Assembly (NCBI RefSeq): GCF_949628265.1
Contig: NC_088788.1
Location: forward strand, 1,178,001 to 1,242,000
Length of the DNA stretch: 64,000 bases
Direction: 5' to 3'
Source of the DNA: Cloeon dipterum
Lineage: Eukaryota > Arthropoda > Insecta > Ephemeroptera > Baetidae
Below the pieces are notes generated by a model. The model was given only the letters and a program-made list of their open reading frames with translations. It did no database searches and had not been told where the DNA came from. The position numbers were made by a program, and so were the translations under genes. Each line of letters begins with the position of its first letter. Position 1 is the stretch's first letter. Shown here piece after piece: positions 21,115 through 33,266 of this stretch.

Positions 21115-22077
21115 TCATTCATTCATTCGATTGATTGGTTGACATTTCATTGCTCTTGCCATGACTTTTTCGCGTCAAATACTCAGCAAGCACAAACGCG
21201 CCATACTACACCCAGTCAGTCAGCAAATCTGTGGAAAAAAAAAAGGAAAACGAGTCTCAGGCGGCCCTCTAGACTGCTTCACTAAATGTAGAGGCCGCCC
21301 AGGGCCCTCTTTCGACCCCCTAATTGTAGTGTTTGCCCCCTGCATCGATATAATATATATATTTCTGATGTGATTTTTCCGAGCAAAAGACCAAGAGCAG
21401 GAGGAAATCTCAAGAGGCGAGATACCTCTGGAGCACCTGGCCTGAGGTTTACATTTTAAAAACGATTTAAATAGAAATATTAATATCTGCACTGGTTGGT
21501 AAATCAAATTTTATTTGTATAGCTATTTAATTTCGTCCCCAGGGTTCTTAATTTTGTTTCCCATTTGGCTGATAGAGAGAGAGAGAGATACACTGTAGAT
21601 TTTTAGACAAGTTCCTTTTTAAATATTATAATGAACTCGTGCAGGAATGATTGTTGGATTATATTTAGCTTTAGTTGCGGTTACAAGTTGCATTTAAATT
21701 CTCTCATTTGCAGCCTCTCAATTTAAAAGCAATTTACGGCAGTTGTTGTTGGACAGTGTGTTAAAAGCAAATCTTGCCCCCCTCCAGGTGGGAATAAATG
21801 TTGGTTGTAGATCTGTGTACAATAAGAAAAGAATCCTGAATTCTCCAAGGGAAATAAACGGAGATTGAATTTAAAGTTATCGATGTAGGATGTGCCGAAA
21901 TGTGTGTCTGTGTTATCTGATTTTTTAATTACGATGTAATTCTGTTGTAGAATATTGATGCCATATTGTAAAAGAATATAATATATATTATTTTATGTAT
22001 TTTTTTCTGTTACGGTTCAAGAATGCCACATTCCAGGACTGTAACTTGGAAATTATTATGAGAAAAGTGTTAATAAA
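21115..22077 (+). other. Glut1 3' untranslated region
   Basis: AT-rich sequence after the TAG at 21112. AATAAA occurs near 21852 and at 22072-22077; the latter is the likely end, leaving about 530 bp to the synaptojanin start codon. Contains a short (GA)n run near 21573. Confidence 0.5.
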
Positions 22078-22607
22078 CGCTGGCAAAAGCATATCTGCAA
22101 TTCACAGAGGCGTATTCTTGAGTTAAAATTCCTTAATTAAAAATTCTGAAATGTTTTGGCCGTTTTTTTTTTAAATCTCCGAAAAATCGCTGAAAGAATT
22201 TCCACCACTGTACGTTTTTTCCAACAGAAACGGCCACACGAATTCAATAGCTCACCCAAAAATTAGAATCCTAAAAGAGATTCTTTGTTAGTTTTATCCG
22301 CTTCATCTTTTATCTGTGCCCATTATTTGTGTTTGATTTGGAACAGTACGTGCGGGCTTTACCTGCGAATTTCCCTTCCCGCGTTCGCCAGCCAATGAGA
22401 AGGCCGGTGCTCGCAGCGCCTCTGGTGGAAGTGCCGACCCTATTATCCAAAGCACGGGAATGAATCGAGGACGAGTGCGGCCGCCATCTTGGCAGTCTGT
22501 CTTGGCTTGCTGGCCGAACATCTGGGCAGTGAGGCGTGTCTCCTTTTGAATTTTACAAGTTTGACAGCAGAAGAGGCAGGAAAAGCAGCGATCTCGGGTC
22601 AGCCGCC

Positions 22608-25600
22608 ATGGCGATGGGCAAGGGGTTTCGGGTCTTCGAGAAAATCAACCCTCCCAACCCTTACAGCGTGCTGGTCGAGCAGCGAGGCAAGGACGACACC
22701 CTTCTGCTCGAGTCGCAAGCAGTGGCCGTGCTGTGTGAGTAAATAAACAAAGAAAAAAAGAAAGAAAGCCGCCCTTTCGTGCCCCGATTTGTGATCCGCC
22801 CCCGATTCCACCCCTTTGTGTTTTTCTGCGCCTAAGGTCAAAGGCAAAAAAGACAAGGTTCCGTGGGAACTGAAGTGTTTTTAATATTTAAAATAATAAT
22901 AAAGAAATTCGTAAACAGATTATCATAATAATTTATTCCCGAATAAAAACTGATTTAATTTTCAGGTATTTATTTATTTCTCACAAAATTTCAGCCCAGC
23001 AAGAGACAGAATCAGTTAAACGTCAGTACACAAAGGTTTTGGACGCCTACGGATGTCTAGGAGTTCTCCAAATAAATGCCGGTGTGTATTTTCCTGCAAA
23101 TTTTTATATATTTACTTTTATTAAACGTTTGACCTCAGGCGACAGGCAGGTTCTGTACCTGGTGATGGTGACAGGCTGCGTGTCCATCGGCAAACTGTGC
23201 GACTCGGAGGTGTTCAGGGTGACGGCCACCACCTTCGTGAGCCTCAGCGGACAGCAGCAGGACGAGGAGCGAATCACGGAAGTGCGCAAGCTGCTCAACT
23301 CGGGCACATTTTACTTCAGCTGGTCCTCGTCCGTCGAGCCAATCGACCTCACCCTCTGCGCCCAACGCAAGAAAAATTCCAACCAGACAGACAACCGATT
23401 CTTCTGGTACTAAAATTTCGATAAAAAAATATATTTTACGTAAAAGTCGTAAAATAATTTTGGTCCTTCCAGTTTTTTTGTATTTTGTTGTAATTTCGTA
23501 GGAGTGTCATAATAACCTGATTTTTTAGTCTTTTTAAGACTGGTGAAATTTGAAAAATTAGAAATTGGATTTTTTTTGCATCTCTGAGACCATTAAAACT
23601 AATTTAAATTGTAACCCTGGCGTCAGGGTAGTTCCGGCATGCAATAATACACATTTTTCAAATTTACAATAATATTTCAATTGTCAGGAATCGAATGCTG
23701 CACGTGCACATGATGCGATTTGGCGTAAACTGCAGCCAGTGGCTGCTGAAAGCGATGGCCGGCAGCATCGAGATCAGGACTGTCTACGTGGGACACAGGA
23801 AGGCCGCCGTGGCCATCATCTCCCGTCTCAGCTGTGAAAGGGCCGGCACAAGGTCTGCTCTTTCCTAAAAAATTAAAAAAACACTGCTCTTAACAACCAA
23901 ATTACTTAAGATTCAACGTTCGGGGCACCAACGACGATGGCTTCGTTGCCAACTTTGTCGAGACTGAGCAGGTGATTTACCTGGACCAGGAGGTGACCTC
24001 TTTCTTGCAGACGAGAGGCTCTGTGCCGCTTTTCTGGGAGCAACCTGGAGTGCAGGTGAACTTGAAATAAATTAATTAATTCAGACGGAAATTATCTGAC
24101 TGCGATTTTAGGTCGGATCCCACAAAGTTAAAATGTCCCGGGGCTTCGACGTGTCCTGTCCAGCATTCGAGAGGCACATGCAGAATATGAAGGAGCGTTA
24201 TGGACACCAAGTCATTGTCAATTTGCTTGGCACAAGCATGGTTGGATCCAAGGAAGGCGAAGCCACACTCAGCCAGTTGTTTCAAGTGAGTTGAAATGAT
24301 TTTTTTAAATTTATCCTTCTCTACTAGTGGCAAATAATGGGCCTAAAAAACGCGGAATATCACGGCAATTCTAAAGAACTTTGGTTTTTTACCCTACGAC
24401 CCATAGGAGCCAAGTTATTAATTTTTAGAGTCTAAAAACGCGATTTATGACATTTCAAACTTTTGTTTTCGGGGCCCAGGTGGAGCCCTATGGGCCGGAT
24501 GGTTCCGATTTTTGTACGAATCGATTCCCCTTGGAGCGGCGCGTCCGCTCATGCCTGGGTTTTCCAAAATTGGACTATTTTTTGAATTTTTGCGAATTTT
24601 TTTCATCCGATGTTTCAAAAAAGTCAAAATTCTCTAAAATAAATTCCGGTCCAGGGCAAAAATTCAAAAACACTGCCTCCACAGTTGACGCAAAATTTAT
24701 CTTGGATTATTTTAATACCAAATACGAGCCGATCTGATCAAAATCCTAGGAGGAGGTATATTTTGAACTCTAAATTACGCGATTTTCACACTTTTCCCCA
24801 TGGAAAATAGAAAAATCACGTTTTTTCCCCAAATATAGCTGAATTAAATGGTTTTACTGACTTCATCACATGCAAAGGACCGCCGCCGTTCTGGAAACCG
24901 ATTTTTAGATTTTTAGCTCCCATAGAAAAATTAAAATTCATTTTTTTCGGTTTTTCGGCTTCACGACGCGTGATGTTCCCAGCCGAAAATGGTTTTATTT
25001 TTCTTAAAATTCAGCCGTTCGTCCGATCGTCGGCTACGAACACACATTGGATAGGTCTCAGGCGGGGCTTTGACCTGCGGTTTCCTAATGACCTTTTTCA
25101 GGGTACACCGCGACCTGAGATGCGCTCCCGAACCGGATTTTAATACTTTGTAGTACTTCCAAGCACATTTAGCGATACTCGGCCGCGATTTTTCATCCTA
25201 ACCTTTCATTGACCTTCCTCAGGTCGCGCGACCTGTGGTTTTACCGGCGCCGTCGCTTATATTTGAATCTTTTGGCCAATTTTGCCGCCTCGACTGACAC
25301 TTTCTCCGACGGACAGCGCTAGCCACTTGTCCTTTATAAAATTTATTTACATTAATCTTATTTTGCTATTGATTTTTTTCAGGCGCACCACAGAGCATGC
25401 GGGGAGCACAGGGAAGTGCCGCACCTGATCTTCGACTATCACCAAGAGTGTAAAGGCGGCAACACGCAAAAACTGTCCAGGCTGATGAACAAAATGCGAC
25501 GGCACTTTGACGCCTTTGGCATTTTCTGCGCAAGGGCTGATCAGGTGCACAGCATCCAAAGAGGCACGGTCCGCACCAACTGCCTCGATTGCCTGGACAG

Positions 25601-28600
25601 GACCAACTGCGTGCAGACCTTTTTGGGTCTGGAGGTTAGTGAATAAAGGCGAGATTTTAAAATTTAAATTAAAATTTTCTCCCGCAGAATCTGAACAAGC
25701 AATTGGGCTTTTTAAATCTGATGGAGAAGCAGCAGATTGTGTCCCGGTTTGAGGAGGTTTTCAGGCAGATGTGGATCAACAACGGCAACGAAGTCAGCAA
25801 GATTTATGCTGGCACTGGAGCCATCCAGGGTGGCTCAAAGGTGAGGCTTGAATTAATAACGAATTCCAAAAGTTGATTTAAACCTACCTAGACGGAAAAA
25901 ATTTGAAATTAGGCTGGAATTTCTAACAATTAAATTATAAAAAAATGAAAACTCGGTTTTTTAATACTAGTTAATGGACGGAGCGCGCTCAGCGGCCAGA
26001 ACAATCCAAAACAACCTTTTGGACAACAGCAAACAAGAGGCCATCGACATCCTGCTGGTCGGCTCGAATCTAAACAGCGAACTGGCCGATCGGGCCAGAA
26101 TCCTTCTTCCGCAAGTCCTCCTTCATGGTAAAATGCTTTTACTCTAAATAATAATTTTAATACACTCATATTTTGCTTTGCAGCTCCGACGCCAGTGTTG
26201 CGGGAGATGTGTAAAAGGTACTACGAGTACTCTAGTCCCACTAGTCTGCGCATTTCGGTCGGCACGTACAACGTCAACGGAGGCAAACACTTCCGCAGCG
26301 TCGCCTACAAGGACGTCTCGCTCGCGGACTGGCTGCTGGATGCGCAGAAAATCGCCAGATCAAATTGTATTTCGAGCCTAATTGCATTTTGAGAGGAATA
26401 ATTAATTTTTTTATCGCAGCAATGGTCGATTTGTCTCATCCAGATGACATTTCGCTGAAGTCTTCGGACATATTCGCCATTGGATTTGAGGAAATCGTCG
26501 ATTTGAACGCGAGCAACATCATGGCCGCCAGGTAATTAAATGATTTTTGTTTGGGACTTTTTGTTCAATTAATTTCTGCAGCACTGAAAATGCAAAGCTG
26601 TGGGCGGAGGAACTGCTGAAAGTGCTGTCCAGAGATCACAAATACGCACTTGTGACCTACGTCCAGCTGGTCGGTGTTTGTCTCTATCTGTTCGTCAGAC
26701 CCGAACTGGCGCCGTACCTCAGAGACGTCGCGGTTGACTCGGTTAAAACTGGTCTTGGAGGAGCAACAGGTATGACTCTTTATTTTCTTTTGGTTTCGAA
26801 TTACATTTTAATTTAATCAGGCTGTTTCCTGGAGAGATTTGATCCAGTCGATTTTTTGGTGGGTTGTTCGGGGTGTCATTCTAACCCTGGAGTTTCAGCA
26901 GACGAAAATAACTTGAAAATTGCCGACGATATCAAATCTCTCATGGAAACATCCACATTTTAACTGTTTTTAATTTTTATAAATTTATTTTAAAGGCAAC
27001 AAGGGTGGTGTTGCGATTCGGTTTGTGCTTTTCAACACGTCGATGTGCTTCGTGTGCGCGCACTTTGCCGCCGGCCAGTCTCAGGTGAACGAGCGGAACG
27101 CCGACTACGCCGAAATCACCAGAAAAATCGCCTTTCCCATGGTTTGTGTGCTTCAAATGCCTCTCACTAAAATTCTAACTGCCTGGTTTTGACGCAGGGT
27201 CGCAGTTTGAATTCGCATGATTACGTGTTTTGGTGCGGAGATTTTAATTACCGCATCGACATGGACAAGGATGAAATTAAGGAGTTGGTCAAGAAAGGAG
27301 ATCTCCAACAAATCCTGCTTTGTGATCAGCTCAAGGTGCGTTTTTAATTTTCAAATAAAATATATCTAATTTTTATTCGACGTCCAGAAAGCTCAAGCAG
27401 AAGGCAACTGTTTCAAGAACTACATCGAGGGAGACGTCGAGTTCCCGCCCACATACAAATACGATGTATTTTCCGACGACTTTGATACGAGTGAGAAGGC
27501 CAGAGCACCCGCCTGGACCGATCGAATCTTGTGGAAGCGCAGGAAACAAATTGCGGACGATGGTAGGCGTCCCACTGGCGTGAAAAGCTAGATAATTTAG
27601 CCTATTTTCGCTGCAGCCCTGGTTAAGGATTGGAATCCTGGAGTTTTGGCTCATTATGGCCGCGCGGAGTTGAAGCAAAGCGATCACAGACCAGTGATTG
27701 CCATCATCGACGTCGAGGTTCTCAAAGTGGACGAAAGTCGCAGGCACCAGGTTTGTCAAGCATTATTTTTTAACACTTTTAATTTAGTAAAACAACAGCA
27801 GAGCACTTTTTGCGAGTTCAGGGCAGGCGTGAGGCGTGGGATACCAAATTGTCCTCTGAGCTAAAAATTTACAAATCCGGCCCCTCGATCGAGCCCGTTC
27901 CCTATCTTTCCGTGTAATTATCGCATATTTTGGGGGCCGGCGGAGGAAGCAACTAAACGTAAGAAACGCAAAATTTCACGGCGAGTCTGTTAAATTTTGG
28001 TTTTTTACTTTGCGACCCATGGGAGCAGAGTTAGAAATTTTTTAAGTCGAAAAAACGCGATTTTGTGACATTTCAAACATTTATTTTCGGGGCCCAGGTG
28101 GGGCCCTATGGGCTGGATGGCGCCAATTCAAGTACCAATCGACGCCCCTTGGTGAGACACGTTCGCCCGTGTGCGGTTTTTAAAAATCAGACCATTTTTC
28201 GAATTTTAAATAATTTTTATCGGCTGAATTTTCGAAAAGGTCGAAATTTTCTAAAAATGGTTATATTTTTATTTAAATTTGGCTATTCGTCTGATCATCA
28301 ACTACGACCCCTCATCAGACAGGTCTTGGACCGGGCTTTGACATGGGCTACCCTAACGACCTTTATCAGGGTACCCCGACCTGAGATCCTCTTCTAGGCC
28401 GATTTTTAATGCTTTTTCAGTACTTTCGAGCACTTTTGGCGATAATCAACGTGTTATTTCATCCTTTCCCGTCACCGACCTTTCTCAGGTCACGCGACTT
28501 GAGGATTTTTTTGTGTTTTTGCCGGCGCCGTCGCTTTTATTTGAGTCTTTTCGCCGCCTCAATGAACATTTGCCCGAAGAGCTGGCGCGAAGCGCCCATC

Positions 28601-30647
28601 TATCGGCCCGAATGGTCCAAGCCACTAGTAAATATTTTAAATCACGTATGTTTTTCGGTTTCAGGTTTTGCTGAACGTTCTCCAGCAGCAAGGTCCACCA
28701 GACGCCACTGTTGTGGTGCGAGTCGAGGACGTGAAAGACGAAAACGAGGCTGTCTCGCTCTTCACAGACGAATTCATGATGGAGCTGTTGCAAGAGCTTT
28801 CCCAGGTCGGCGAGGTCATCCTGGTTCGGTTCGTCGAGGAAACCATGTGGGTCACATTCAGGGAGGGCGAATGCGCCCTGGCAGCCGCAAATCGGGGACG
28901 CCTTTCGGTAAAAAAGCAATTTTATTTTTATCATTTGAAGAACAAAAAAAAACTATCGTAATATCTCGCAACTAAAAAAATTAATTATCTGATTTCAGTT
29001 GTGCGGTCACCGAGTGCAGCTCAACTTGAAAACGCCAGACTGGCTGCAGCTTTCGCAATTAGAGACCGCCCTGTGCAGCAACAACACGCAGCCCTTGTGC
29101 GACATGGAGCCCATTTCTGGCCTCACCGACATCACGGATCTTTCGCAAGGTAATATTATTAGAACGCTAAAAGCTTGAGATTTTATTTTAAATTTTAAAC
29201 AGATCTGGAAGTTTCTGAACTGGCCGGGTTGGTGGACACGTCGCCAACGGAGCCGGAGGAGCCAAGGTGCGCGCCTCCGAACAGGCCGATGGCGCCACCT
29301 TCTCGGCCTCCGCTACCAAAGTCGCCGCAACCTTCGCCGCAAATGATCAGGAAGACAATGCCAAAGGTAGGGAGACTTATTTTAAATCCTCTTTAAATGC
29401 TCTTGGTAAATCTATTATCATTCTGTCGGTCTGAATTGATTTATAATTGCAGAAACGCTTAAAAATTTGATACAAATAAATGCGACTGAGAACATGAAAT
29501 CACGAAAATCGGATAAACCTGTATCGAGACTTCTTTGCTTTAAAAGTTCTCAACGCTGGTTGGCTGCACGCAACCCGCATGTTAAGCTATCGCGCGATTG
29601 AAAATTCTTAGTGAGCTGTTGCTAGCTTTTACTGTCGAATCTGCGGACATGCGCGTTGCGTTCAACCAATCAGAGCCGAGGATTCTTCTAACTAAGAATT
29701 CTTGCGTCTTAAAATTCGCGAATAATAGTTGATTTAGATGCGAATGAAAACGCGAAAATCAAAGATTTCAGCAATCATTCTTTGCTTGAAGAATCCTCGA
29801 CGCTGATTGGCCGACGCAACATGCGTGTTAGCAGCTGCCGCGCAATTTACAGCACATCATGCAACCACGGGAGCGTCCAGCCAATCAGCGTCGAGGATTT
29901 TTTGAGCAAAGAATTATTGCGATTGCGTGTTTCCATTTGTAATTTCATCAAATTTTAATGCGATTTAACGATTATAAATCGATCGATCACCTCTTTAGCT
30001 GCAAGTAGACCCTAATGAATCGGTTAGTTATGCTCATGAGAAGTAGAATTATCATAATTATGGTAAGCGATTTACCAGAGGCGTTTAATATGGTTTCTTA
30101 AGAAAGGAAAAAGGCATTCGAGACTTTTTTATATTCTTTTTAAGATCATAATGAAAATACCTCATTTTAGCTAAAAATGTCGGAATTTTATCTATCTTTT
30201 CAGGCTGGGGTGATCAGCGTCAACTTCAAGCCACAGGTGCCGCCCGCGCCAAGCCCTGCTGCCGCCGCCGCCGCCCCCGCGCCAGCAGAGTCCCCTCCAG
30301 AGGTGACCCCCGTGGTCGAGAAGAGCCCTCCGCTTCCTGAGCCAATGCAGCCGGAGGCGGTGTACGAAGAGATCGCAGAACCACCGATCGCTGCCCCCCT
30401 CGTGGCGTCCAGACCGCCTCCACCGCCCCCGAGACTCGACTCGGTGGAGGACGTGGGTCCGCCCCCGAGCATGGCGCCGCCCCAGTTGCCCTCGCGGCCT
30501 GCGCAACCGCCCCCGGCGGCCAAGGCGCCCGCGGGGCCGCCCATTCCCGGCCGCCCGCCTCCCATTCCCGTCAGGGTGGGCAACGTGCAGTTCCCGACCG
30601 GGGCGCCGCCCCCCATTCCGGCGCGCCAGCCTCCGAGGCCAAGCTGA
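22608..30647 (+). CDS. Synj: Synaptojanin (inositol polyphosphate 5-phosphatase), complete
   Basis: Dephosphorylates PI(4,5)P2 and other phosphoinositides to uncoat endocytic vesicles at synapses. Exons: 22608-22734, 22995-23081, 23139-23406, 23688-23852, 23911-24055, 24112-24285, 25383-25634, 25688-25840, 25971-26127, 26184-26366, 26420-26531, 26582-26769, 26996-27141, 27198-27335, 27388-27562, 27617-27750, 28665-28907, 28999-29149, 29203-29366, 30204-30647. They sum to 1202 codons including the stop, a normal synaptojanin length. Sac1 domain: [17 protein letters not shown] and the CX5R motif [10 protein letters not shown] (Cys389 to Arg395). The 5-phosphatase domain (about 520-868) carries [29 protein letters not shown] and [13 protein letters not shown]. 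An RRM-like domain follows (about 869-950), then a Pro-rich tail (1000-1201) with SH3 ligands such as RPPPIPVR. The start ATG sits in CAGCCGCCATGG. Large introns hold repeats E and B. Confidence 0.96.
22735..22994 (+). other. First intron of synaptojanin
   Basis: 260 bp between GTGAGT and TTTCAG. No repeat family member or regulatory motif recognised. Confidence 0.6.
24330..25245 (+). repeat. Dispersed repeat family E, copy 3 (longest)
   Basis: Fills most of the synaptojanin intron 24286-25382. Starts with ACCCTACGACCCATAGGAGC-like text and GGGGCCCAGGTGGAGCCCTA. Continues through CGAATCGATTCCCCTTGGAG, CGTCCGATCGTCGGC, TTTTTCAGGGTAC and CGACCTGAGATGCGC, and ends near CAGGTCGCGCGACCTG. No open frame that looks coding. 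Confidence 0.8.
26821..26963 (+). other. Possible alternative terminal exon of synaptojanin
   Basis: In the 226-bp intron between exons 26582-26769 and 26996-27141, an acceptor (TTTAATCAG) at 26820 is followed in the correct phase by 47 open codons. They start [13 protein letters not shown], end [12 protein letters not shown], and close with TAA at 26961. Use of this acceptor would end the protein inside the 5-phosphatase domain, after GLGGATG. Could be chance: an open frame this long in one fixed phase is not rare. Confidence 0.3.
27945..28515 (+). repeat. Dispersed repeat family E, copy 4
   Basis: In the synaptojanin intron 27751-28664. Shares GGGGCCCAGGTGGGGCCCTA, CCAATCGACGCCCCTTGGTG, GACCTTTATCAGGGTACCCC and CAGGTCACGCGACTTGAG with the other copies; shorter in the middle. 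Confidence 0.8.
29440..30110. repeat. Two adjacent MITE-like copies of repeat family B
   Basis: First copy about 29455-29730 (TTCTTTGCTTTAAAAGTTCT ... CAACCAATCAGAGCCGAGGA), second about 29735-30110 (TTCTTTGCTTGAAGAATCCT, GACGCTGATTGGCCGACGCA ... CAGCCAATCAGCGTCGAGGA). Together they make up most of the last synaptojanin intron (29367-30203). Confidence 0.75.
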
Positions 30648-30779
30648 ATGCCAGAGTCAATTTTTTTGATTCCTCAGCAGACTTCTTCCGGTCAATTTTA
30701 TTTTCTTTCCCAAGCGGTTTTTAGTTGAACCAAAATTTGATTATTTGTATCAAAAATCAATTCACCAGTGGTTTAAAAC

Positions 30780-31025
30780 TCAAATGAATTTTTTGATGTG
30801 TTGAAAATAAAAATCAGTCCAGCCAATCACCGTATAAACGTCGGGAAATATTTTTTATCTCAAAAAATATTTTTCTTGTTTCTACGGCGATTGGCTGAAC
30901 CGGATTTTGGTTTTCTGCACTTCAAATGAAATCATTTAAAGAGTAAGATTGAGTCCAAAATCACAAAGGAAGTATATCGGCTTTCGTAATAAAGGTGAAT
31001 TAATTTAATTTATTCCAGGGCAGGT
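30780..31025. repeat. Repeat family D, copy 2
   Basis: Matches the centre of the 1430-1802 element: GTGTTGAAAATAAAAATCAG, CCAGCCAATCACCGTATAAA at the left and CTACGGCGATTGGCTGAACC, TTTTGGTTTTCTGCACTTCA at the right. Lies just 3' of the synaptojanin coding region. Confidence 0.75.
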
Positions 31026-31289
31026 TAAAACATTAATGACTGTGCATCTGGACTGTTAAATTTCATTCAAAATGTTATTTCCGTTTCTCTAAATTTTAAT
31101 ATTTTTAGAAACATTCCAAAATGTTTTTTCTCGTACTTTTTTCTCGCCAGGCAGATTGCTTATAATTTTTCCTTTTTAAGAACTTTTTGTCCATTTGCTT
31201 TGCTTTTACTATTTTTTTCTGTATTCACAAAGAGGAGACTCGAAAAAGTCGTTGATCGCCATATTGCTTCCATAAGAACCAAAATGTTT

Positions 31290-31975
31290 GGTCTAAAGAA
31301 TCAGTCTATTGATTTAAAATCGTAGAAACGCTTAAAAAGTTGATTAAAATGCGATTGAAAACACGGCTGGAAATCGGAAAAACCAGCAAGAATTCTTTAT
31401 ACTTGAGAAATCCTTGACGCTGATTGGTTGACGCAACCCGCACGTAAGCAGCTCCCGCGCACTTTAGTGCCGTTGCTAGGCAACCGCAGCAGCTGTTGAC
31501 ATGCGCGTTGCGTGCAGCCAATCAGCGTCGAGTTTTCTGTGAGCAAAGAATTCTTGCGTCTTTCTCCAATTTTCAGGTTTGTAATCAGATTTTTACACTT
31601 TTCTGCGATTCTAAATTTATAGATCAACTCATCAGCAAGAATTATTTGCTCAAAAATCCTCGACGCTGATTGGCTGGACACTCCCGTGGTTGCATGATGT
31701 GATGTAAATTGCGTGGGAGATGCTTACGTGCGTTTTGCGCCAGCCAATCAGCGTCGAGAATTCTTCAAGCAAAGAATTCTTGCTACTTTCTCCAATTTGC
31801 GTGATTTAAATCAACTTTTTAGGCTTTTTGTGATTGAAAATCGAAAGATAATACCTTTAGCTGCAAGCAGAGACCAAACAATTGGCATTAAGCACATTTT
31901 CAACAGAATTATAAGTGAATTACCAAAGGAATTTGGTTGTTATGGAAGGAAAAATTCATTTGCTGACTTTTTTTA
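31290..31975. repeat. Two further copies of repeat family B
   Basis: About 31300-31600 has GACGCTGATTGGTTGACGCA at the left, CAGCCAATCAGCGTCGAG at the right and GTTGCTAGGCAAC at 31472-31484. About 31630-31975 has CCTCGACGCTGATTGGCTGG at the left and CCAGCCAATCAGCGTCGAGA at the right. Outer text CCTTTAGCTGCAAGCAGAGA matches the other copies. Confidence 0.75.
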
Positions 31976-32206
31976 GACTCTTTTAGGACACTACAGGTGT
32001 TAATTTTGTAGATTTTAAATCTACAAAACCATTCAAAATTATGAGATTTGATTGGATGGGAATTCCCATTGCGCGCCTGAATAGTTTTTATTCATTGCGT
32101 TTGTTATGCTTTTTGTCTATATTATAGTCGTCTGCTGGAAAGAATCGAATTTAATTTATTGTTAGTTGTACTGCTGGGCGCTATTTTAGTCAATTGAAGA
32201 AATAAA

Positions 32207-33266
32207 TAAAATAAAATTGAAAATTCGTAATATGGTTGTCGGGATGTGCCAGTGAGATGCAACCTAAATCTCCTAACTTGAGTGTAAAAAAATTATATAA
32301 TACACAATGTATAATGCTCGATCAGCCTCTCTCTCTTTTCCAAGGGAAAATCTAGTGTGTTCAACGGAGTTATATAAAAATATATTCTAGAAGGGTTTGC
32401 TAAATTCGAATTTCCTCTAGCAGAATAATGAGAACGCGTTACTTTGGCATTCCTACCTAGCCTCTATTGTGATATTTTGTCGCCTTTTTTAGCGAATGGT
32501 TAATTAATTAATTAATTAATTAATCTCCGATTATTAGTTTGTTGTTGTTGCTGTTGTTGGCTTCTTGTTTGAGTTGATTGTCTCGATCGATTTTGAATAA
32601 TCAAGCGTGCAGATGACGTGTCTATAATCTCATCTCAACGACCAAAGATGTAACTGTTATTACGAAAAAATTAATTCAGATATATCATGTAAATGTATAT
32701 GAATAATCACTCTCACACGTAACGGACAAAAGTACCATAAATATATAACTATATTTTGTGTGGGTGGACGAATAATGGCGTAGCGTAGGCCGTGTCGAAA
32801 TTTGACATTATTAATTTATTTTGTGACGCAATAATCATGATTTGCTCAATTCTCCTTTGCATTCCTCTCGGCATTTAGGTTTGGCCTACGGACAAGTTGA
32901 ATAAATTATTCTGTTGTAAAAGCGAAGACTCTAATCGTTAAGTAAAGCAAGCAAGAATGACAAAAAAATATAAAATGTTAATGTTGTTGTTGACGTGGAT
33001 GTGGCGACGAGTTGCAACAAGTGTACAAGCGAACTTATTTATCTCGGATACAACACACATGCAGCAAAATAAATCACGTATATATCGCGAGATGCGCAAA
33101 ATTTAATCATTTTTCGTCTCATTTCCTTTCACGTAATATTTTATTCCCTCGAAATTAAGAAACTTCCCAGCAGGGAGAGAATTTTATCGCGCCAGAGTGC
33201 GTCAACTTCCTAACCACAAAAGCCTCCGCTTGTTGAGCTTGTGTCAGGCTTTTTAGTACCGCAGAA
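32207..33266. other. Intergenic, AT-rich
   Basis: Contains a (TTAA)n run at 32502-32523 and a GTT-rich run near 32540. No exon or RNA gene recognised. The last 150 bp should hold the promoter of the next gene, but no clear box is visible. Confidence 0.4.

Larger units (their letters stand above)
30648..32206 (+). other. Synaptojanin 3' region, probable long 3' UTR
   Basis: Non-coding sequence after the TAA/TGA-terminated Pro-rich exon. Contains repeat copies D2 and B4/B5. A canonical AATAAA at 32201-32206 (within AATAAATAAAATAAAA) is the first strong candidate poly(A) signal outside a repeat; another lies near 33068. Confidence 0.4.

Noticed and set aside
30192..30616. Gly- and Arg-rich minus-strand frames
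   Set aside because: Antisense of the synaptojanin proline-rich tail.
22608..30647. Separate phosphatase genes instead of one
   Set aside because: All 20 exons join in phase to one 1201-residue frame with the domain order of synaptojanin, so there is one gene.
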